Source of the DNA: an uncultured SAR86 cluster bacterium
GTDB lineage: Bacteria; Pseudomonadota; Gammaproteobacteria; Magnimaribacterales; AG-339-G14
DNA length: 41,605 bases
Direction of reading: 5' to 3'
NCBI GenBank assembly: GCA_902536295.1
Contig: CACAWS010000003.1
Location: 1-41,605, forward strand
Within the stretch, counting starts at the first letter, position 1, and the number at the start of each line of letters is the position of its first letter. The notes under the pieces were generated by a model. The model worked only from the letters and a program-made list of their open reading frames with translations. It had not been told where the DNA came from and made no database searches. Of the stretch, positions 8,398 to 17,007 are shown piece after piece. The translations under genes and the position numbers were made by a program.

Positions 8398-9258
8398 CTA
8401 GCTGCTCTTAGCTTCCTCAGGAGCTGGGATTTCGTCTGGCACAAAAAAATCAGGAGCTAATTGATCAAAAGGAACTGATGCATATTTTGAAAAGTCCTTA
8501 ACTCCATTTTCTGCTAAAAGATTGTCATCTATGCAAAAATTTCCTGAAAATTCTGATGAGTTTTTGGTGAGAATTACATAAGCTGCATCAGCCATAATTT
8601 CAGGGGTTCTAGAAATTTTTGACATTTCATCACCTCCTAAAACATTCTTTACTGCAGCAGTAGCTATGGCGGTTCTTGGCCATAATGCGTTCACTGCAAC
8701 ACCCTGCTCTTTAAACTCTTCAGCCATGCCTAATACACACAAACTCATCCCGTATTTTGCGATCGTATATGCGACGTGATTTGAAAACCAATGAGGTTTC
8801 ATATCTAAAGGTGGAGAAAGATTTAAAATATGAGGATTTTCAGACTTCAGTAGATGAGGTAAGCACTTTTTTGATGTCAAGAAAGTACCCCTAGCATTTA
8901 TTTGATTCATGAGATCATAACGTTTCATATCGGTTTGAAGAGTTCCAGTAAGTTGGATTGCACTTGCATTATTTATACAAATATCAATTCCTCCAAAATG
9001 TTCCACCCCGGAAGTAACCGCATTTTCAACCTGTTCTTCAGATCTGATATCACATATAACTGGAAATGCTTTCCCCCCAACGCTTTCGATTTCATCTGCG
9101 GCAGTATAAATAGTACCGGGCAATTTTGGATGCGGCTCCGCAGTCTTTGCAGCAAGAATTATATTTGCTCCGTCAGCAGCAGCTCTTTTTGCAATAGCCA
9201 GGCCTATTCCTCTACTTGCTCCAGAAATAAATAAAGTTTTATTAGTTAATTTAGTCAT
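8398..9258 (-). CDS. Short-chain dehydrogenase, HSDL2-like
   Basis: A classical NAD(P)-dependent short-chain dehydrogenase of 286 residues. It has the Rossmann glycine motif SGASRGIG (about 11-18), CINNASA, the Ser in LNLSPP, and the catalytic YTIAK. The insert after the first strand (AAKTAEPHPKLPGTIYTAADEI) and the WPRTAIATAA segment resemble the SDR domain of HSDL2, a group linked to lipid or steroid metabolism whose substrate is unclear. No SCP2 domain follows; the C-terminus is a short acidic tail. A strong AGGAG lies upstream of the ATG. It is the first gene of the minus-strand block and is divergent from lptD. Confidence 0.85.
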   Translation of the reverse strand: MTKLTNKTLFISGASRGIGLAIAKRAAADGANIILAAKTAEPHPKLPGTIYTAADEIESVGGKAFPVICDIRSEEQVENAVTSGVEHFGGIDICINNASAIQLTGTLQTDMKRYDLMNQINARGTFLTSKKCLPHLLKSENPHILNLSPPLDMKPHWFSNHVAYTIAKYGMSLCVLGMAEEFKEQGVAVNALWPRTAIATAAVKNVLGGDEMSKISRTPEIMADAAYVILTKNSSEFSGNFCIDDNLLAENGVKDFSKYASVPFDQLAPDFFVPDEIPAPEEAKSS

Positions 9259-9327
9259 TTAATCTCCTATTAAAATTGTATTTTAACCTTCAATAGCATC
9301 TAATATCATTACAAACGTAATTTAATT
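9259..9327. promoter_or_regulatory. Divergent intergenic region SDR / lptD
   Basis: These 69 bases separate two divergent units, so promoters for both should lie here or inside the gene starts. On the plus strand TTGTAT (9276-9281) and TAATAT (9301-9306) could be -35 and -10 boxes for lptD, but the 19-base spacing is long. Close to the lptD start is a short dyad, ATTAC-aaac-GTAAT (9309-9322). On the minus strand I see only the AGGAG ribosome site of the SDR and no convincing boxes. These are weak matches by eye. Confidence 0.3.
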
Positions 9328-11400
9328 ATGTTTAATTTTTCCAAAAAGACAATTTTCAATTTTAAATATTTTTTTTCGTTAATATGCTTTGTTAGTATCA
9401 GTTTGAGTTTTGGACAAAATATAAATTACTCTGCAGGAAACATATCAACAGACTCTGAAGAAAATCTTATTTTAGAAAATTCAGTATCTTTGCAAATTGA
9501 TAATCTCTCAATCCTAACGGAAAAATTAGTTTTAAATCAGGAAGCTCGAACAGGATTTGCTGAAAACTTATCCTTTAAGATTGAACAAAATAATTTTTGG
9601 GGAGAGGCAAAGAGCCTTGATCTTAATGAGGATAAAATTTCTTTTAAAAATGTAAGTTTCTCATTATGCCCATGTTTTGAGAAGATTTGGTGGCTTGAAG
9701 CTTCAGAAATTTCACTATCCGAAAATTCAGAATCTGTAAATTTCAAAAATGCAAAACTTAAAGTGCAAGGAAGGACTCTAGGTGCGTGGCCGAAAGGCTC
9801 ATTTCCAGCCAGTTCTGACAAAAGAAGCGGTTTTTTATTACCTGAGATAAATATATCAAATAAATCTGGCACAGACGCTTCAATTCCTTACTATTTTAAT
9901 TTAAGAGAAAATCTTGATGCTACCCTTGAACCAAGATACATTTCTAAGAGAGGTTTTGGACTGTCTAACGAATTAAGATATTTATCTCAAAATTTTAACG
10001 GAATAATTAATAGCTCTTTGCTAGCTAATGATAAAGAATTTGAAGATGATTATAATGAAAATTCTTTTCGATGGTCCTTCACTTTAAATCATAATTATTC
10101 TTTAAATAAAGACTCTTTTTTTCAAATAAATTACTCCAATATAAGCGATGCTTTTTTTTATAATGATTTTGGAGGAGACTTCAATGGTACATCGAAAACA
10201 TTATACTCTCCTCAGCAAATTGTTATTTCTAACTTTTCACAAAAACATAAAGCAGTTTTTAAAATTAATACTTTCAAGATAGTTAATCCTATAGGTCAAA
10301 ACCAATTTCAAGAACTTCCGCGGCTAGAATTGTCCTGGTTCGACGCCAATGAATCGTTTAATTATGGAATAGATTCTAATTTTTCAATATATAGGAAAGG
10401 AGGTTCTTTTTTCGACACAACCAAAGGAAGGCTTAAAAATTATAATGTATCTCCTTACATGAATTTTTCGAGAAAAAATAAAACTATAATTACTGAAGCT
10501 ATTACAAAAATTAATTTTAGTAGATTTAATTTGGAAGAATCTTCAGTTACAAATATCCAGCCACAAGTAGTAATAAAATTTTCTTCGAAACTTTATAAAA
10601 AAGAAGCTTCTAAAATAAGTTTTTTAAGGCCTTATGTTTCATTTTCATTTTCTCCAGAAAAAAGTACAAAAAATGTCCCTTTGATAAATTCAGGGATTCC
10701 TCTTAAACAAGATATAGGATTTGAAAATGATTTAGTTGGACAAAATTTTCAAACAGAAAAAAAAGATCTTATTTTTGGTGTAACAAATGAAATATATAAT
10801 CATAAAAATAAGATAATTGAGTTTCATGTCTCAAAAAAAATTAAATCAAATAATAAATTAAATATAACTAATATTAATTATGATTTGCCAGAACCCTATA
10901 CGTTAGGCTTCAATTATTTTCCTACCAAGATTTCAGCTTTGAAAATTAATCTTAAGGTAGATGAAGACAAAAAATTTAATACTTTTAATTTTAATTTTGA
11001 AAGGAAATTTACTTCTTCTTCATTTTTAATTAACTACTTTATGGCTGAGGATATTAACTCATACTTATTTAATAACTCTTCTAAAAGAAAACTAAATCAA
11101 ATTGATGCAGAATTTAAATTTAGTAAAAATTTAAAATATAATTTTATTTCAAAAATTAACTACGACATTGAAAATTCTAATCTCAATAACCTTGTTTTAG
11201 GCTTGGAATATGACAATCCTGGTCTTAAACTAGGAATAGCTTTGATCCACTCAAAAGGTCTTGATTGGACAAAATTAATTAATGAAAGTTTATATGAAGA
11301 ATACAATCAAGAAAGCTTCAGGATATACTTCGAATTAAAAGGTCTTGGTTCTTTGGGAAGGCCAATAAATAATTATTTAGGGGAAAAAACTTTAAATTAA
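9328..11400 (+). CDS. lptD: LptD, LPS-assembly outer membrane protein
   Basis: LptD is the outer membrane beta-barrel that inserts lipopolysaccharide into the outer leaflet with LptE. The order is: signal peptide (residues 1-29, ending SLSFGQ), a periplasmic OstA/LptA-like beta domain to about residue 150, then a long barrel with alternating aromatic strands to the C-terminus. The segment SLCPCFEKIWWLEASEI (about 112-128) corresponds to the conserved TTCPP..WWL motif. At 690 residues it is shorter than E. coli LptD (784). The only cysteines in the mature chain are Cys114 and Cys116; the C-terminal Cys-Cys pair used for disulfides in E. coli is absent. The neighbours surA, pdxA, rsmA and apaH confirm it. 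Confidence 0.95.
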   Translation: MFNFSKKTIFNFKYFFSLICFVSISLSFGQNINYSAGNISTDSEENLILENSVSLQIDNLSILTEKLVLNQEARTGFAENLSFKIEQNNFWGEAKSLDLNEDKISFKNVSFSLCPCFEKIWWLEASEISLSENSESVNFKNAKLKVQGRTLGAWPKGSFPASSDKRSGFLLPEINISNKSGTDASIPYYFNLRENLDATLEPRYISKRGFGLSNELRYLSQNFNGIINSSLLANDKEFEDDYNENSFRWSFTLNHNYSLNKDSFFQINYSNISDAFFYNDFGGDFNGTSKTLYSPQQIVISNFSQKHKAVFKINTFKIVNPIGQNQFQELPRLELSWFDANESFNYGIDSNFSIYRKGGSFFDTTKGRLKNYNVSPYMNFSRKNKTIITEAITKINFSRFNLEESSVTNIQPQVVIKFSSKLYKKEASKISFLRPYVSFSFSPEKSTKNVPLINSGIPLKQDIGFENDLVGQNFQTEKKDLIFGVTNEIYNHKNKIIEFHVSKKIKSNNKLNITNINYDLPEPYTLGFNYFPTKISALKINLKVDEDKKFNTFNFNFERKFTSSSFLINYFMAEDINSYLFNNSSKRKLNQIDAEFKFSKNLKYNFISKINYDIENSNLNNLVLGLEYDNPGLKLGIALIHSKGLDWTKLINESLYEEYNQESFRIYFELKGLGSLGRPINNYLGEKTLN

Positions 11401-11409
11401 AATGTAAAT

Positions 11410-12648
11410 ATGAAACGTTTAATAATATCTTTACTTTTTTTTGCAAATTGTATGTATGCAGAAAAAGCAAATCTTGATCAGATTATTGCCATTGCAGGCG
11501 ATGGAATAATAATGGAATCGGAACTTATTGAAGCAAAAAAAACTTACTTAAAAAACTTTGAAGAAGCTAACCCTAATCAACCCCCTCCTCCAGATAAATT
11601 TCTTGAGGAACAAATTTTAGAAAACTTAATAATTCAAGAACTTCAGATACAAAGAGCTTCTAAAGCTGGAGTGAGGATAAGTGATCAAGAACTTAGTGAA
11701 TCCATGTCCTTGCTTGCAAAAAATAATAATTTAAATCTTATTGATTTTAGGAAAAAAATTGAATCTCAAGGCGATTCATATGAAAAGCTTAGAAAAGCTG
11801 TAAAAACGGAAATGATTCTTGCTAGGGTTCAAAGGGGTTTAGTAGGCCCAAAAGTTTTTATTTCTGAACAAGAACTTAATAATTTTATTAATTCTGTAGA
11901 GGGACAAGGTATTTTAGTGATTGAATATAAGTATGATCAAATACTTTTAAAAGAGGAAAAAAAGGCAAATGAAGTTTATTCGCTTCTTAAGCAAGACCAA
12001 AAATTTATGGACATTAAAGCAAAATATGATGAATCTAAAAATATTGAACAAGACTTAATCTGGAGAAAAATTCAAAATATTCCAACATTGTTTACTGAGG
12101 TAATTAAAGATATGAAATTAGGTGAAGTCAGAGGCCCTATCAAAAGTGGCGCTGGTTTTCATATTCTCCTGCTCAAAGATAAAAGAGGGGATACTGTTAA
12201 AATTGAAAAACAAGTTTTGGCCAGACACATTCTTATCCAAACCTCTGAAGTTAGAAATGAAAACCAAGCAGAAAAGCTAATAAATGAAATTAAAGATAAA
12301 TTGGATGAAGGAGAAGCTTTTGAAATTTTAGCTAGATTGTATTCAGATGATCCAGGATCAAAATTAGATGGCGGAGAGCTGGGCTGGTCTTCCACTGAAA
12401 AATATGATCCTGAATTTAAAAAAGTACTCGACAAATTAGATTTAAAAAAGATTTCAAATCCTTTCAAAAGTTCATTTGGATGGCATGTAGCTGAAGTTTT
12501 AGCTAAGAGAGAAAAAGATATTTCTGAAAATCTTCTAAAAAATAAAGCTTATGGAATTCTGTTTGAAAGAAAATTTCAAGAACAACTAGAAACTACTCTT
12601 CAAGAGATGCGATCTGAATCATTTGTAGAAATTAAACAAAGATCATGA
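11410..12648 (+). CDS. surA: SurA, periplasmic chaperone / peptidyl-prolyl isomerase
   Basis: SurA escorts unfolded outer membrane proteins through the periplasm to the Bam complex; LptD is a known client. A signal peptide (residues 1-18, ending ANCMYA) is followed by the SurA N-terminal chaperone domain starting DQIIAIAGDGIIMESEL. Next comes a degenerate parvulin domain (about 165-260), then a canonical one (about 265-370) with ARHILIQTSE, ARLYSDDPGS, GGELGWSS and PFKSSFGWHV. The 412 residues are close to the usual 430. Nine bases separate it from lptD, and it overlaps pdxA by four. Confidence 0.97.
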   Translation: MKRLIISLLFFANCMYAEKANLDQIIAIAGDGIIMESELIEAKKTYLKNFEEANPNQPPPPDKFLEEQILENLIIQELQIQRASKAGVRISDQELSESMSLLAKNNNLNLIDFRKKIESQGDSYEKLRKAVKTEMILARVQRGLVGPKVFISEQELNNFINSVEGQGILVIEYKYDQILLKEEKKANEVYSLLKQDQKFMDIKAKYDESKNIEQDLIWRKIQNIPTLFTEVIKDMKLGEVRGPIKSGAGFHILLLKDKRGDTVKIEKQVLARHILIQTSEVRNENQAEKLINEIKDKLDEGEAFEILARLYSDDPGSKLDGGELGWSSTEKYDPEFKKVLDKLDLKKISNPFKSSFGWHVAEVLAKREKDISENLLKNKAYGILFERKFQEQLETTLQEMRSESFVEIKQRS

Positions 12649-13601
12649 GTTTAATCGCTATAAGTCCCGGTGATCCTGCTGGGATTGGCCCGGAAGTCTG
12701 CTTACGGGCTTTAAAAAAACATAAAAAAAATTCTGGAAAGTTTATTCTTATTGGAGATATAAATCATTTTGAATATTTAAATACAAAGTTGAATCTAAAT
12801 TTAAAATTTAATTTAGATTCATTTTCCAAAAATTCTATAAATGTAAAACATGTTCCGCTTGTTTCGTCTGTAAAACTTGGTCGTCCCGATGTTAAAAACG
12901 CAAAGTATATATTAGACGTTTTATTTGAGGCATCTTTAGGCGCTTTGAAAAATAAATATTCAGCTTTAATAACCGGCCCCATAAATAAAGCTTTAATTAA
13001 TGAATACGGTTTTGAATTTTCTGGTCATACTGAATTTCTTGCCGATATAACAAACAGAAAAAACGTGGTGATGCTACTTGCAAATAACATTTTAAAGGTA
13101 GCTTTGGTTACTACACATCTACCTTTAAAAGACGTTTCAAATAATATTTCAACGTGCAAGTTAGAAAAGGTAATTAAAATCCTTAATAAAGAATTGAAGC
13201 AAAAATGGAAAATAAAAACTCCTAAAATTTGTGTCTTAGGTTTAAATCCACATGCTGGCGAAAATGGCTTTCTTGGTTCAGAGGAAATAGAAATTATCAA
13301 ACCTACTATTAAAAAACTAAGAAAAACAAAAATTTTGATAGATGGCCCAGAATCAGCCGATACAGCTTTCGTTCCAAAAAAATTAGCTAAATACGATGCG
13401 TACTTGGCAATGTTTCATGACCAAGGCTTGCCTGTTTTAAAAGCATTAGGGTTTGGAAACTCCATTAACATAACATTAGGCCTTCCCTTTGCAAGAGTAT
13501 CAGTAGATCACGGAACTGCATATGAAATAGCTGGAAAATTTGAAGCCAATGAGGCAAGCGCAATAGAGGCATTAAGAACATCTTTGGAAATGACTCTGTG
13601 A
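12645..13601 (+). CDS. pdxA: PdxA, 4-hydroxythreonine-4-phosphate dehydrogenase
   Basis: PdxA oxidises 4-phosphohydroxy-L-threonine in the DXP-dependent route to pyridoxal phosphate. The 318 residues are the usual length. Motifs seen are SPGDPAGIGPE at the N-terminus, TGPINKA, SGHTEFLA and VTTHLPLKDV (metal His), LNPHAGENGF, and the C-terminal MFHDQGLPVLKALGF with VSVDHGTAYEIAG. Its ATG overlaps the surA stop and its stop overlaps the rsmA GTG, the standard gammaproteobacterial arrangement. Identification is secure. Confidence 0.97.
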   Translation: MSLIAISPGDPAGIGPEVCLRALKKHKKNSGKFILIGDINHFEYLNTKLNLNLKFNLDSFSKNSINVKHVPLVSSVKLGRPDVKNAKYILDVLFEASLGALKNKYSALITGPINKALINEYGFEFSGHTEFLADITNRKNVVMLLANNILKVALVTTHLPLKDVSNNISTCKLEKVIKILNKELKQKWKIKTPKICVLGLNPHAGENGFLGSEEIEIIKPTIKKLRKTKILIDGPESADTAFVPKKLAKYDAYLAMFHDQGLPVLKALGFGNSINITLGLPFARVSVDHGTAYEIAGKFEANEASAIEALRTSLEMTL

Positions 13602-14392
13602 AAGAATTTAGAAAATTAACACCCAAAAAAAAGTTTGGACAAAATTTTATTGAAGATAAATTTTTGCTTAGTGAATTAGTTGATTTGATGGAAATCAAAA
13701 AAAACGATATTTTTGTTGAGATTGGTCCTGGAACTGGAAATTTAACTAAGTTAATTGTTGATAAATCTGCTTCATGTACTTCTATTGAAATTGACAGAAA
13801 CTTAATTTCATTGCTGGAAAGAAGATTTGAAGACTTAGAAAATTTCAAAGTTATAAACAAAGATATATTGAGTTTTGATATTCATTCAATCTGTAAAGAC
13901 GAAGATAGTATCCGTCTCGCTGGTAACCTTCCCTACAATCTTTCTAGTCCTATACTGGAATGGAGCATTGAAAATATAAATACAATTATTGATATGCATT
14001 TCATGTTGCAAAAGGAATTTGCCGAACGATGTGCAGGTAATGAAAACTCGAAGTCTTATGGAAAATTGAGCGTTATTTGTGATTATTTATTCGAAGTGTG
14101 TATATTAAAAGACGTTGATAAATCTTTCTTTATACCTTCTCCGAAAGTTGATAGCTGCTTTGTAAGATTTAAGCCTAGGAAAAAGATATATGACAAGAAA
14201 GAATTTTCTGAATTAAAAAAAATTTTAAATCTACTTTTTAACGCAAAAAGAAAAAAAATTAAAAAAACTTTACTATCACTATTCAGTGAAAAAGATCTAG
14301 AAAGTACGGGAATTAATTTAAACCTTCGTCCTGATGAACTTAATACAGAAAGCTTTATAAAATTATCAAAACTTATTAAAAATAATGGCTAA
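13598..14392 (+). CDS. rsmA: RsmA (KsgA), 16S rRNA dimethyladenosine transferase
   Basis: RsmA dimethylates two adjacent adenosines in helix 45 of 16S rRNA late in 30S assembly, using SAM. The N-terminal PKKKFGQNFIED, the SAM motif VEIGPGTGNLT (about 40-50), the catalytic NLPYNLSSPIL (about 108-118) and the FFIPSPKVDS segment are all present in 264 residues. The start is a GTG that overlaps the pdxA stop (GTGA). Its own stop overlaps the apaH start by eight bases. In most gammaproteobacteria apaG lies between rsmA and apaH, and it is absent here. Confidence 0.97.
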   Translation: MKEFRKLTPKKKFGQNFIEDKFLLSELVDLMEIKKNDIFVEIGPGTGNLTKLIVDKSASCTSIEIDRNLISLLERRFEDLENFKVINKDILSFDIHSICKDEDSIRLAGNLPYNLSSPILEWSIENINTIIDMHFMLQKEFAERCAGNENSKSYGKLSVICDYLFEVCILKDVDKSFFIPSPKVDSCFVRFKPRKKIYDKKEFSELKKILNLLFNAKRKKIKKTLLSLFSEKDLESTGINLNLRPDELNTESFIKLSKLIKNNG

Positions 14393-15215
14393 TTATGCAG
14401 TAGGAGATATTCAAGGCTGCTTTAAAGAATTTGAAAAGGGCTTAAAAAAAATAAATTTTGACGAAACAAAAGATTATCTTTGGTTATCAGGTGATTTAGT
14501 AAATCGGGGACCCGATTCATTAAAAACATTAAAAAAAATATACGAACTCCGCTCAAGAGTTCACATCGTATTGGGAAACCATGACTTGCATTTTTTAGCA
14601 AGATACTTTTCAAATCGAAAAAAACACAAAAATGACACTTTAGATGAACTTTTATTGAATTCGCACTGTAAGAAATTTGCAAATTTCTTAATAAAACAAC
14701 CTTTTTTCTTTTCAAAAAAAATAAATCTTAAAAATGGTTTGAAAAAAAATTTTTTAATGGTTCACGCTGGTTTGCCTCATAATTTAAGCTATAAAGAATG
14801 CATAAGATTAAATAAAATGGCTCAAGAATTTATTCAAGAAAACCCAAAAAAAAATTTAAAAAAAATTTTTTTTCATCACAGAAGAACTAACTTTAAAATT
14901 ATTTCTGTGAAAGACAAACTTTCTTTTTTCATTAACGTCTTAACCAGGATTAGAATATGTGATAGAAATGGAAAAATACTTTTTTCTTTTAGGAAAGGTT
15001 TAAAAGATCTTCCATATAATTACTTACCATGGTTTAAATTTAAAATTGCAGCTATGAAAGGAGACAAATATTTAATTTTTGGTCATTGGGCTGCCCTGAA
15101 TGGAAAAACCAGAAAAAAAAATATAATTGGTTTAGATACTGGATGTGTTTGGGGGAATAAACTTACATTCCTGAGACTTGAAGACCAAAAAAAATTCACC
15201 GTAAAAAGTGCTTAA
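14385..15215 (+). CDS. apaH: ApaH, symmetrical bis(5'-nucleosyl)-tetraphosphatase
   Basis: ApaH splits Ap4A into two ADP and also removes Np4-type caps from RNA in E. coli. The metallophosphatase motifs are AVGDIQGCF (about 5-13), LSGDLVNRGPDS (about 34-45), LGNHDLHFLA (about 63-72), and HAGLPH and FGHWAALNG toward the C-terminus. The length of 276 matches the family. It abuts cca with no gap. The coding sequence contains several long A runs and one run of eight T (near 14845-14875), so it is prone to sequencing or polymerase slippage, but the frame reads through cleanly. Confidence 0.96.
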   Translation: MANYAVGDIQGCFKEFEKGLKKINFDETKDYLWLSGDLVNRGPDSLKTLKKIYELRSRVHIVLGNHDLHFLARYFSNRKKHKNDTLDELLLNSHCKKFANFLIKQPFFFSKKINLKNGLKKNFLMVHAGLPHNLSYKECIRLNKMAQEFIQENPKKNLKKIFFHHRRTNFKIISVKDKLSFFINVLTRIRICDRNGKILFSFRKGLKDLPYNYLPWFKFKIAAMKGDKYLIFGHWAALNGKTRKKNIIGLDTGCVWGNKLTFLRLEDQKKFTVKSA

Positions 15216-16283
15216 ATGAAAATTTTCTTAGTTGGCGGTTACGTAAGAGATGAAATCTTAGGAATTGAATCTCACGAGAAAGATTGGGTTGTCATTGGAG
15301 GAACAGAACAGGATATGCTCGACAAAGGCTTTATTTCGGTCGGAAAAAGTTTCCCTGTTTTTTTGCATCCCGTTAGTAAAGAAGAATATGCATTAGCAAG
15401 AAAAGAATTCAAAACGGACCCGGGACACAAAGGGTTTAGGTTCGACGTTAACTCCGAAATTACCATTGAAGAAGATTTATACAGAAGAGACCTTACGGTG
15501 AATGCTATTGCAAAGTCGGAAACTGGAGAATTATCAGACCCTTATGGAGGATTAAAAGATCTTGAAAATAGAGTTTTAAGACACATATCTCCAGCTTTCA
15601 AAGATGATCCATTAAGAGTCTACAGAGTGGCTAGATTTTATACTTATCTTAATAAATTCAATTTTGAAATTCATTCAGAAACGATTGAATTAATGCAAGA
15701 AATCAGCAAGTCCGATGAAATAAATAATTTATCTTTTGAACGAATTTGGATGGAAACACAAAAGTGTTTGGCTATGGAAAACTCACATCTTTTTTTTGAA
15801 GTGCTCAAAAAAGTTGGCGCTTTGTTCCCGTTTTCGACCGATTTGGATAAATTTCATAAAAATATAAATACTTTGAAAAACTTTGATAAAAATAAGATTT
15901 CAGCTGAAGAAAAATGGGCAATCTTAAGTTTCGATCTACAATTAAATAAAGATACAAAAATTCCTAATTCCTATAAGAAAATGTCTAAAACTTTTATTGA
16001 ATTTTCCAAAACTTTAAGAGGCAAAATTTCTTCAAAATTGATACTAGAAGCTTTAATGAAAACTGATAGTTTTAGAAATAAAGAAAATGCTAAAAAGATT
16101 TTCAATTTATACAATGAATTCTTTAGGATTGACCCTAAGCTCAAAGATTTAAATTTGGAAAAACTTTTAGAAAAATTAATTAAAATTAAACCAAAAAAAA
16201 TATCTAATAAAAATTCTAAAGAAATTAAATTAGAAATTTATGAAAAAAGAATCGCCTTAATAAAAGAGGTAATTGGTGAATAA
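15216..16283 (+). CDS. cca: Cca, tRNA nucleotidyltransferase (class II) with degenerate HD domain
   Basis: This enzyme adds or repairs the CCA end of tRNA. The catalytic head is intact: FLVGGYVRDEIL (1-15), EKDWVVIG with the DxD-equivalent, EEDLYRRDLTVNAIA and the RVYRVARF nucleotide-selection motif (about 134-141). It is 355 residues against 412 in E. coli. The C-terminal HD phosphohydrolase domain of enteric Cca appears eroded: the position of the His-Asp pair reads Phe239-Asp240 (LSFDL) and no other HD dipeptide is seen. Nucleotidyl transfer should work, while the phosphatase and phosphodiesterase activities are probably lost. Confidence 0.94.
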   Translation: MKIFLVGGYVRDEILGIESHEKDWVVIGGTEQDMLDKGFISVGKSFPVFLHPVSKEEYALARKEFKTDPGHKGFRFDVNSEITIEEDLYRRDLTVNAIAKSETGELSDPYGGLKDLENRVLRHISPAFKDDPLRVYRVARFYTYLNKFNFEIHSETIELMQEISKSDEINNLSFERIWMETQKCLAMENSHLFFEVLKKVGALFPFSTDLDKFHKNINTLKNFDKNKISAEEKWAILSFDLQLNKDTKIPNSYKKMSKTFIEFSKTLRGKISSKLILEALMKTDSFRNKENAKKIFNLYNEFFRIDPKLKDLNLEKLLEKLIKIKPKKISNKNSKEIKLEIYEKRIALIKEVIGE

Positions 16284-16995
16284 AGTAGTGCTCATAACCG
16301 GAGGGGCAAAAAGGATTGGTAAATCAATCTGCGAGAAATTTCATAAAAATGATTTTTCTATTATTTGTCATTACAACTCATCTGACAAAGAAGCGAACGA
16401 ATTGAAAGAAAAATTAAACGCAATAAGAAAAAATTCAATAGAACTTATTAAGTTCGATTTGAATGACGTTAAAAATTATCAATCATTTTGTGACGAAGTT
16501 CTTAACAAATATGGAAAAGTAGATGTGTTAATTAATAACGCTTCCTCCTTTTTTGCCACTCCTCTAACTGAAGACAACATGAGTGATTGGGATGATCTAA
16601 TAAATTCGAATGTTAAAGGTCCTTTGGCTCTGACAAAACATTTAGCTGAAAATTTGAAAGAGAATTCAGGCGCTGTGATTAATCTTTCGGATGCAATGGT
16701 TGCAAAAGGTATGAAAAATTACTCGATCTATGCTGTAGCCAAGGGAGGTTTAGAGAGTCTTACTAAATCTCTTGCTAAAGAATTGGCTCCCGATATTAGA
16801 GTGAATGCCGTTGCACCAGGAGCAATTTTATTGCCTTCCGATGGGTCATCGGATGAAGAAAAATTAATTTCTTCGATTCCTTTAGGCAGAATAGGAAATG
16901 AAAAAGATATTTCTTCGGCTGTTTTTCATCTTTACAAAAACAAGTATATTACAGGTCAGATTTTAAGAGTTGATGGAGGAAGATCTCTTAATTAA
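16276..16995 (+). CDS. Short-chain dehydrogenase, pteridine reductase (FolM/PTR1)-like
   Basis: An SDR of about 240 residues with the TGGAKRIGKS nucleotide motif, where Arg replaces the usual second Gly (TGxxxRxG). This form is typical of pteridine reductases such as FolM and PTR1. NNASS, the catalytic YAVAK and the C-terminal GQILRVDGG are present. It may reduce dihydromonapterin or dihydrofolate, and the folK-folB genes 2.7 kb away fit such a role, but the substrate is inferred. I prefer the GTG at 16276, with GAGG six bases upstream, overlapping the cca stop by eight; a TTG at 16273 is the alternative. Confidence 0.82.
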   Translation: MNKVVLITGGAKRIGKSICEKFHKNDFSIICHYNSSDKEANELKEKLNAIRKNSIELIKFDLNDVKNYQSFCDEVLNKYGKVDVLINNASSFFATPLTEDNMSDWDDLINSNVKGPLALTKHLAENLKENSGAVINLSDAMVAKGMKNYSIYAVAKGGLESLTKSLAKELAPDIRVNAVAPGAILLPSDGSSDEEKLISSIPLGRIGNEKDISSAVFHLYKNKYITGQILRVDGGRSLN

Positions 16996-17007
16996 GATGA
17001 TTTAGTT

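Noticed and set aside
9537-9872. 111-codon minus-strand frame inside lptD
   Set aside because: It lies opposite the conserved OstA/LptD region and shows no domain.
14840-14880. Runs of A and T in apaH as a programmed frameshift site
   Set aside because: The frame reads through to a full-length ApaH with all motifs, so the runs look like AT-rich composition only.
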